64,000 bases of DNA from CAYMGQ01 sp964390055. Lineage in GTDB: Bacteria; Bacillota; Clostridia; Peptostreptococcales; Natronincolaceae. A program made the translations under genes and the position numbers. Shown piece after piece: positions 59,940 to 64,000 of the stretch. The stretch lies in contig CAYMGQ010000001.1 in assembly GCA_964390055.1 (NCBI GenBank), positions 124,001 through 188,000 of the forward strand, given 5' to 3'. Each line of letters opens with the position of its first letter. Position 1 is the stretch's first letter. The notes under the pieces are model-generated. The model did no database searches. It had not been told where the DNA came from and saw only the letters and a program-made list of their open reading frames with translations.

Positions 59940-59969
59940 GGGGGGAAATTATGTGAATCCTTTCCCCCC
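59940..59969 (+). other. Hairpin between livJ and livH
   Basis: GGGGGGAAA ... TTTCCCCCC, a perfect 9-bp stem with 12-base loop and no T-run after it. As with the TRAP binding-protein gene it probably stabilises the upstream message and gives more binding protein than permease. Confidence 0.5.
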
Positions 59970-60002
59970 AATCTATCATAAGAAGATATTGGGGTGATAT
60001 AA

Positions 60003-60887
60003 GTGGGTCAACTAGTTCAACAATTAATCAACGGCATATCCCTAGGTAGTATTTATGCCTTAATCGCCCTTGGGTATACCATGGTTTACGGTATTATAAA
60101 TTTAATCAATTTTGCCCATGGGGACATTTACATGGTAGGAGCCTACGTGGGATTTGCTTTAACTACTTTTTTGGGTTTTTCTTTTTTCCCAGCGCTTATT
60201 GTCTCCATGCTTGTATCGGCTGTTTTAGGAGTTATCATTGAAAAAATTGCCTACAAGCCTATTAGAAATTCCACAAGAATAGCTGCATTAATTACTGCTA
60301 TTAGTGTTTCCTTGTTTTTGCAGTATGGGATGATGTATTTTGTCAAACCTGAAACCAGGACCTTTCCTGACCTGCTGCCAAGTACACAGATTAAACTTTT
60401 TGCTTCTAATATTATAATAGACGTTAGAAATCTTTATATTATACTTATCACTATCTTCCTAATGGTATTTTTGCAATATATAATCCATAAGACAAAGATT
60501 GGTAAAGCCATGAGGGCAGTAGCCCTAGATAGGGATGCAGCCCAATTGATGGGAATAGATGTTAATAGGACTATTTCCTATACCTTTGCAATAGGGTCTG
60601 CCCTTGCGGGTGCTGCAGGGGTTTTGGTAGGTGTCTATTATAACTCAATTAATCCCCTTATGGGGTCTGGCCCTGGACTCAAGGCCTTTGTTGCAGCGGT
60701 TATCGGTGGAATAGGTATTATTCCTGGTGCCGCCTTCGGTGGTTTTTTCCTTGGTATGATTGAGACCTTGGTCAGCGCCTTTGGTGGCTCCCTTTATAAG
60801 GATGCAGTTTCATTTATAATATTAATCTTGGTCCTATTAGTTAGGCCTAGCGGACTTCTGGGAAAAAACATTCAAGAAAAGGTATAG
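60003..60887 (+). CDS. livH: Branched-chain amino acid ABC transporter permease LivH
   Basis: Inner-membrane permease (294 residues). The conserved NGISLGSIYALIALGYTMVYG start, INFAHGDIYMVGAY and the C-terminal GLKAFVAAVIGGIGIIPGA are LivH hallmarks. Start is GTG 60003 with GGGGTGAT upstream. Confidence 0.96.
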   Translation: MGQLVQQLINGISLGSIYALIALGYTMVYGIINLINFAHGDIYMVGAYVGFALTTFLGFSFFPALIVSMLVSAVLGVIIEKIAYKPIRNSTRIAALITAISVSLFLQYGMMYFVKPETRTFPDLLPSTQIKLFASNIIIDVRNLYIILITIFLMVFLQYIIHKTKIGKAMRAVALDRDAAQLMGIDVNRTISYTFAIGSALAGAAGVLVGVYYNSINPLMGSGPGLKAFVAAVIGGIGIIPGAAFGGFFLGMIETLVSAFGGSLYKDAVSFIILILVLLVRPSGLLGKNIQEKV

Positions 60888-60902
60888 AGGATAGGTGATA
60901 AA

Positions 60903-61853
60903 ATGCAATCTGTAAATAAGAAAAGTATTCTTAGCTTTTTGTTTATATTGGTAATATATGCCTTAGCTGAGTTTTTAATAAGAATGGGTGTAATTGATTC
61001 ATATATATTTTTAAATCTTGTTATTATAGGGGTTAATATTATCCTTGCGGTAAGCCTAAATCTCATAACAGGTTTTACTGGCCAATTTTCCCTTGGCCAT
61101 GCTGCCTTTATGTCCATTGGTGCTTATACTTCAGCTATTTTGACCACAAAGTTAGGCCTGCCCTTTATAGTGGCAATATTGGGGGCGGCTATAAGTGCCT
61201 CCTTGGCTGGAATTATAATAGGTATCCCCACCCTGAGACTCCGGGGAGATTACCTAGCTATTGCCACTCTTGGATTTGGGGAAATTGTTAGGATTATTGG
61301 CCTAAATAACGACTACATTGGTGGTGCCATGGGATTAAATGATATTCCACAGTATACCAATTGGACTTGGCTTTATTTTTTTGTCCTAATGACTATTATT
61401 GTTATTAATAATTTCATCAAGTCTTATAACGGTCGAGCCTGTATATCTATTAAGGAAGATGAGTTTGCCTCAGAGGCAATGGGGGTTAATACAACCTACT
61501 ACAAGGTTCTTGTCTTTACCCTTGGTGCCCTTTTCGCAGGTATTGCCGGGGCATTGCACGCACATTATTTTTATTTTATCAAGCCTGATTCCTTTGGATT
61601 TATGAAATCCATAGATATTTTAGTTATAGTAGTTTTCGGTGGGCTAGGCAGTATCCAGGGTTCTATTATTGGAGCAATCCTGCTATCAGTAATTTCCCTA
61701 ATACTCCAGTCCATACCAGAACTCCGTATGCTAGTCTATTCGGTTATTTTATTCTTAATTATGGTTTATAGGCCCCAAGGAATTATGGGTGATAGGGAAT
61801 TCAAATTCTTTTCTAAGGGGAGGGGTTTAAATGACACTTGTCCAGGTAAATAA
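60903..61853 (+). CDS. livM: Branched-chain amino acid ABC transporter permease LivM
   Basis: Second membrane permease (316 residues). Motifs: LNLITGFTGQFSLGHAAFM (about res 53-71), IGIPTLRLRGDYLAIATLGFGEI (about 107-129) and VVFGGLGSIQGSIIGA near the C-terminus. Lies 15 bp after livH; its end overlaps livG by 23 bp. Confidence 0.96.
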   Translation: MQSVNKKSILSFLFILVIYALAEFLIRMGVIDSYIFLNLVIIGVNIILAVSLNLITGFTGQFSLGHAAFMSIGAYTSAILTTKLGLPFIVAILGAAISASLAGIIIGIPTLRLRGDYLAIATLGFGEIVRIIGLNNDYIGGAMGLNDIPQYTNWTWLYFFVLMTIIVINNFIKSYNGRACISIKEDEFASEAMGVNTTYYKVLVFTLGALFAGIAGALHAHYFYFIKPDSFGFMKSIDILVIVVFGGLGSIQGSIIGAILLSVISLILQSIPELRMLVYSVILFLIMVYRPQGIMGDREFKFFSKGRGLNDTCPGK

Positions 61854-62610
61854 TTTGTGCAAATCCTTTGGAGGTATCAAGGCATTGTCTAATATAAATA
61901 TAGCTATTAAAGAAGGGGAGATTACAGGTATTATAGGCCCAAATGGGGCAGGGAAAACTACCTTTTTTAACCTCTTAACGGCTATCTACCCTCCCAGTTC
62001 TGGGGAGATTGTCTATAAGTTGGACAAAATTATTTCATCAAATTTATTAAAACCCCATAAAATGTCTGCCTATGGCATAGCTAGAACCTTCCAAAACATA
62101 CGCCTCTTTAAGAATATGAGTGTGCTTGATAATGTTTTAATTGGTAACCATAGCAAGATAGGCTATGGCGTTATCCCATCCATATTAAGATTGCCCTCCT
62201 ATTATGAACATGAGGACAGGGCATATAAGCAGGCTGTGGAACTTCTTGAAATATTTGACCTATTGGACAAAAGAGAAGAGTTAGGGGCTAATCTTTCCTA
62301 TGGTGACCAAAGAAAGCTAGAAATTGCAAGAGCTTTAGCGTCAGGTCCTAAACTTCTTTTATTAGACGAGCCAGCGGCGGGTATGAACCCTAGGGAAACC
62401 CTGGAGCTTACAGGCCTTATCAATTGGATTAAAAAAGAGTTTAATCTGACAATAATTTTAATAGAACACGATATGTCCCTTGTGATGGAAATATGTGATA
62501 ATATTTTTGTTTTTAACTATGGAAATTTAATTGGAGAGGGAAGACCCCAAGAAGTCCAAAGTAATCCTGAAGTCATAAGGGCATATCTAGGGAGTGATGA
62601 AAAATGTTAG
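61831..62610 (+). CDS. livG: Branched-chain amino acid ABC transporter ATP-binding protein LivG
   Basis: ATPase subunit (259 residues). Walker A GPNGAGKTT (about res 36-44), the signature LSYGDQRKLEIARAL, and Walker B LLLLDEPAAGMNP. The LSYGDQ signature and the ILIEHDMSLVMEICD H-loop are typical of LivG. Confidence 0.96.
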   Translation: MTLVQVNNLCKSFGGIKALSNINIAIKEGEITGIIGPNGAGKTTFFNLLTAIYPPSSGEIVYKLDKIISSNLLKPHKMSAYGIARTFQNIRLFKNMSVLDNVLIGNHSKIGYGVIPSILRLPSYYEHEDRAYKQAVELLEIFDLLDKREELGANLSYGDQRKLEIARALASGPKLLLLDEPAAGMNPRETLELTGLINWIKKEFNLTIILIEHDMSLVMEICDNIFVFNYGNLIGEGRPQEVQSNPEVIRAYLGSDEKC

Positions 62611-63308
62611 AAGTGCAAAATTTAAATGTCCATTATGGTCCTATTCACGCCCTTAAGGATATAAATCTCTCCATTGGCAAGGGAGAAATTGTTACACTAA
62701 TTGGAGCTAATGGGGCAGGCAAGACTACTAGCCTTCGCACAATATCAGGCCTCCAGAGGGCAACATCAGGTAAGATAATATATGGGGGCCAATTAATTAG
62801 CTCCAAGCCTGCCTCTGATATTGTCAGGCTTGGTATTTCCCATTCTCCTGAGGGAAGAAGGGTGTTTTCATCAATGTCGGTATATGAAAACCTAGAAATG
62901 GGTGCCTATATCAGAAGAGATAAGTCCCAAATCAAAAAAGACTTTGACACTGTCTTTAGTTTGTTCCCAGTTTTATCTGAAAGAAGATACCAAGATGCGG
63001 GAACCCTCTCAGGGGGCGAGCAGCAAATGTTGGCCATGGGTCGGGCTCTTCTTTCAAAACCTGACCTCCTGCTTTTGGATGAGCCTTCCATGGGCTTGGC
63101 TCCCCTAATTGTGGAAGAGATATTTTCTATAATAGAAAATATAAACAAACAGGGAACAACCATATTGTTGGTTGAGCAGAATGCAAATATGGCCCTTCAA
63201 TATGCTAATAGGGCCTATATTATCCAGAATGGTCATATTGAAATTAGTGGGGATGCCCAAGATTTGTTAGAGGATGACAAGGTCAAGGCCGCCTATCTAG
63301 GGGGGTAA
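62604..63308 (+). CDS. livF: Branched-chain amino acid ABC transporter ATP-binding protein LivF
   Basis: Second ATPase subunit (234 residues). Walker A GANGAGKTT, signature LSGGEQQMLAMGRAL, Walker B LLLLDEPSMGLAP; ISHSPEGRRVF is a LivF mark. Overlaps livG by 7 bp; last gene of the operon. Confidence 0.96.
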   Translation: MLEVQNLNVHYGPIHALKDINLSIGKGEIVTLIGANGAGKTTSLRTISGLQRATSGKIIYGGQLISSKPASDIVRLGISHSPEGRRVFSSMSVYENLEMGAYIRRDKSQIKKDFDTVFSLFPVLSERRYQDAGTLSGGEQQMLAMGRALLSKPDLLLLDEPSMGLAPLIVEEIFSIIENINKQGTTILLVEQNANMALQYANRAYIIQNGHIEISGDAQDLLEDDKVKAAYLGG

Positions 63309-63317
63309 AAAGGCTTA

Positions 63318-63346
63318 AAGGGTCACCCCTAAAATGTGGGATGACC
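63318..63346. terminator. Weak bidirectional terminator
   Basis: AGGGTCA-CCC/GGG-ATGACCCT stem between the convergent livF and metallophosphoesterase genes; T-rich sequence flanks it only on the minus-strand side. Confidence 0.5.
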
Positions 63347-64000
63347 CTAGCCATTAAACAGTTCAACCACAACTATCTCTGGCCTATTAAATAGTCTTTG
63401 GGGAAAAATACTATTTCCCAGCCCCCTATTTACTATCATGGTCGATAAGCCCCTTGTGTAGTAACCTGAGGTATATTTGGGCAATACCCCTTGGTGTGGG
63501 GCAAAGAGGCCTCCAATTCTAGCTAGTCGGACTTGTCCACCATGGGCATGGCCCGTAAAAATTATATCCATACCATACTTACTATATAGTGAAAACATCT
63601 CTGGCCTATGGCTTAATAAAATTTTAAAGCTATCTTTAGCAGGCAAACCCTCCATGGCAGAATTTATCCTTTCCTTAGTCACCGCCAGATCCCCCAGGGC
63701 CCCATTTTCCATAGCTGGGTCATCTATACCTATGATACTAATATACTGTCCATCCTTTTCAAGCTGAAGACAGTCATTCCTAAGGACCGTGACTCCTTCT
63801 TGCAACAAAGTCCTTTCAAGCCGTTCAAAATACCTAATCCTTCCCTCATGGTTTCCGCTAACATAATATACGGGGGCAATTTTTTGAATCCTTTCCATTA
63901 ATTCAATAGCATCTTTACCATCACCCCGTCTACTATCAATTAAATCACCCGTAAAAACTATTATATCTGCCTGCTCATTTTTTATTTTTTTAACTAGGTA
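63347..64000 (-). CDS. Calcineurin-like metallophosphoesterase, partial
   Basis: C-terminal part of a metallophosphoesterase; the frame runs unbroken past 63898 to the right window edge, so the N-terminus (signal or first metal motif DxH) is missing. Visible motifs: FTGDLIDSR (GDxxD), YYVSGNHEGR (GNHE), LLSHRPEMF and FTGHAHGGQVRLARIG (GHxH). The last part resembles the YkuE/YaeI-type membrane-associated phosphodiesterases. Substrate unknown. About 218 residues are present. Confidence 0.9.
   Translation of the reverse strand, partial: YLVKKIKNEQADIIVFTGDLIDSRRGDGKDAIELMERIQKIAPVYYVSGNHEGRIRYFERLERTLLQEGVTVLRNDCLQLEKDGQYISIIGIDDPAMENGALGDLAVTKERINSAMEGLPAKDSFKILLSHRPEMFSLYSKYGMDIIFTGHAHGGQVRLARIGGLFAPHQGVLPKYTSGYYTRGLSTMIVNRGLGNSIFPQRLFNRPEIVVVELFNG

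Noticed and set aside
1..64000. Search for CRISPR arrays, insertion sequences, prophage and attachment sites
   Set aside because: No regular direct repeats, transposase or integrase sequences were seen; only hairpins linked to gene control.
1..64000. Search for tRNA and rRNA genes
   Set aside because: I saw no cloverleaf-like segment ending in CCA or rRNA sequence; the CCA-like parts in the leaders belong to T-box elements. A tRNA scan would confirm this.

Overview
The window is about 64 kb of a low-GC, strictly anaerobic, spore-forming Firmicute, most likely in Clostridia or Tissierellia. This rests on strong GGAGG-type ribosome binding sites, TTG and GTG starts, T-box, TPP and Moco-type riboswitches, two rubrerythrins plus a flavodiiron protein, a CotF-like spore coat protein and a gatCAB operon. 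I cannot name the species. I see no transposase, prophage, CRISPR array, rRNA or tRNA.

Positions 1-15.5 kb hold a minus-strand catabolic island. A promoter inside the pyrE terminator drives, in order: a PucR-family regulator, YlbF (DUF2877), FdrA, a tiny separate gene for the FdrA C-terminal domain, two YlbE paralogues (DUF1116), an LctP-type permease, a 60-residue membrane protein, carbamate kinase, a divergent cyanurate hydrolase/barbiturase-family enzyme and an AtzC/cytosine-deaminase-like amidohydrolase. A strong terminator closes it. A TAXI-type TRAP transporter (binding protein and fused permease, cut by the window edge) follows. In E. coli FdrA-YlbE-YlbF is oxamate (oxalurate) carbamoyltransferase and works with carbamate kinase. 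Together with ring-opening and deaminating amidohydrolases this suggests an ATP-conserving route: cyclic ureide or imide to an N-carbamoyl acid, then carbamoyl phosphate, then ATP, CO2 and NH3. The substrate is not known.

15.5-20.3 kb is the pyrimidine operon pyrC-F-K-D-E. Its leader has a consensus promoter, a PyrR-binding hairpin, a 30-codon leader ORF whose Shine-Dalgarno lies in that hairpin, and a terminator whose 5' arm is the end of that ORF. 20.3-24.3 kb holds a TIM-barrel gene and a serine operon (class V aminotransferase, serA) under a serine T-box.

24.3-34.5 kb is mixed housekeeping: BaiN-type flavoprotein, polysaccharide deacetylase, P-II/DUF1538 pair, thiamine-binding protein, quinone-oxidoreductase-like protein, DNA polymerase IV, an AIM24-like remnant, M19 dipeptidase, and an HtrA-like protease coupled to an exported three-module protein. 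34.5-41.2 kb has a Moco-type riboswitch ahead of modABC, a rubrerythrin, an MBL hydrolase, a ketopantoate-reductase-like protein, a coat protein and uracil-DNA glycosylase.

41.3-58.1 kb holds an NhaC antiporter, gatCAB, a ZIP transporter, a racemase, flavodiiron protein, TPP riboswitch with thiT, an ASKHA/ferredoxin corrinoid-activator-like protein, a membrane-anchored lysozyme-like protein, ProX, hemolysin III, rubrerythrin, a DUF1540 protein, a split chromate transporter and galE. 58.2-63.3 kb is a branched-chain amino acid ABC operon (liv) under an isoleucine-type T-box. The window ends in a partial metallophosphoesterase.
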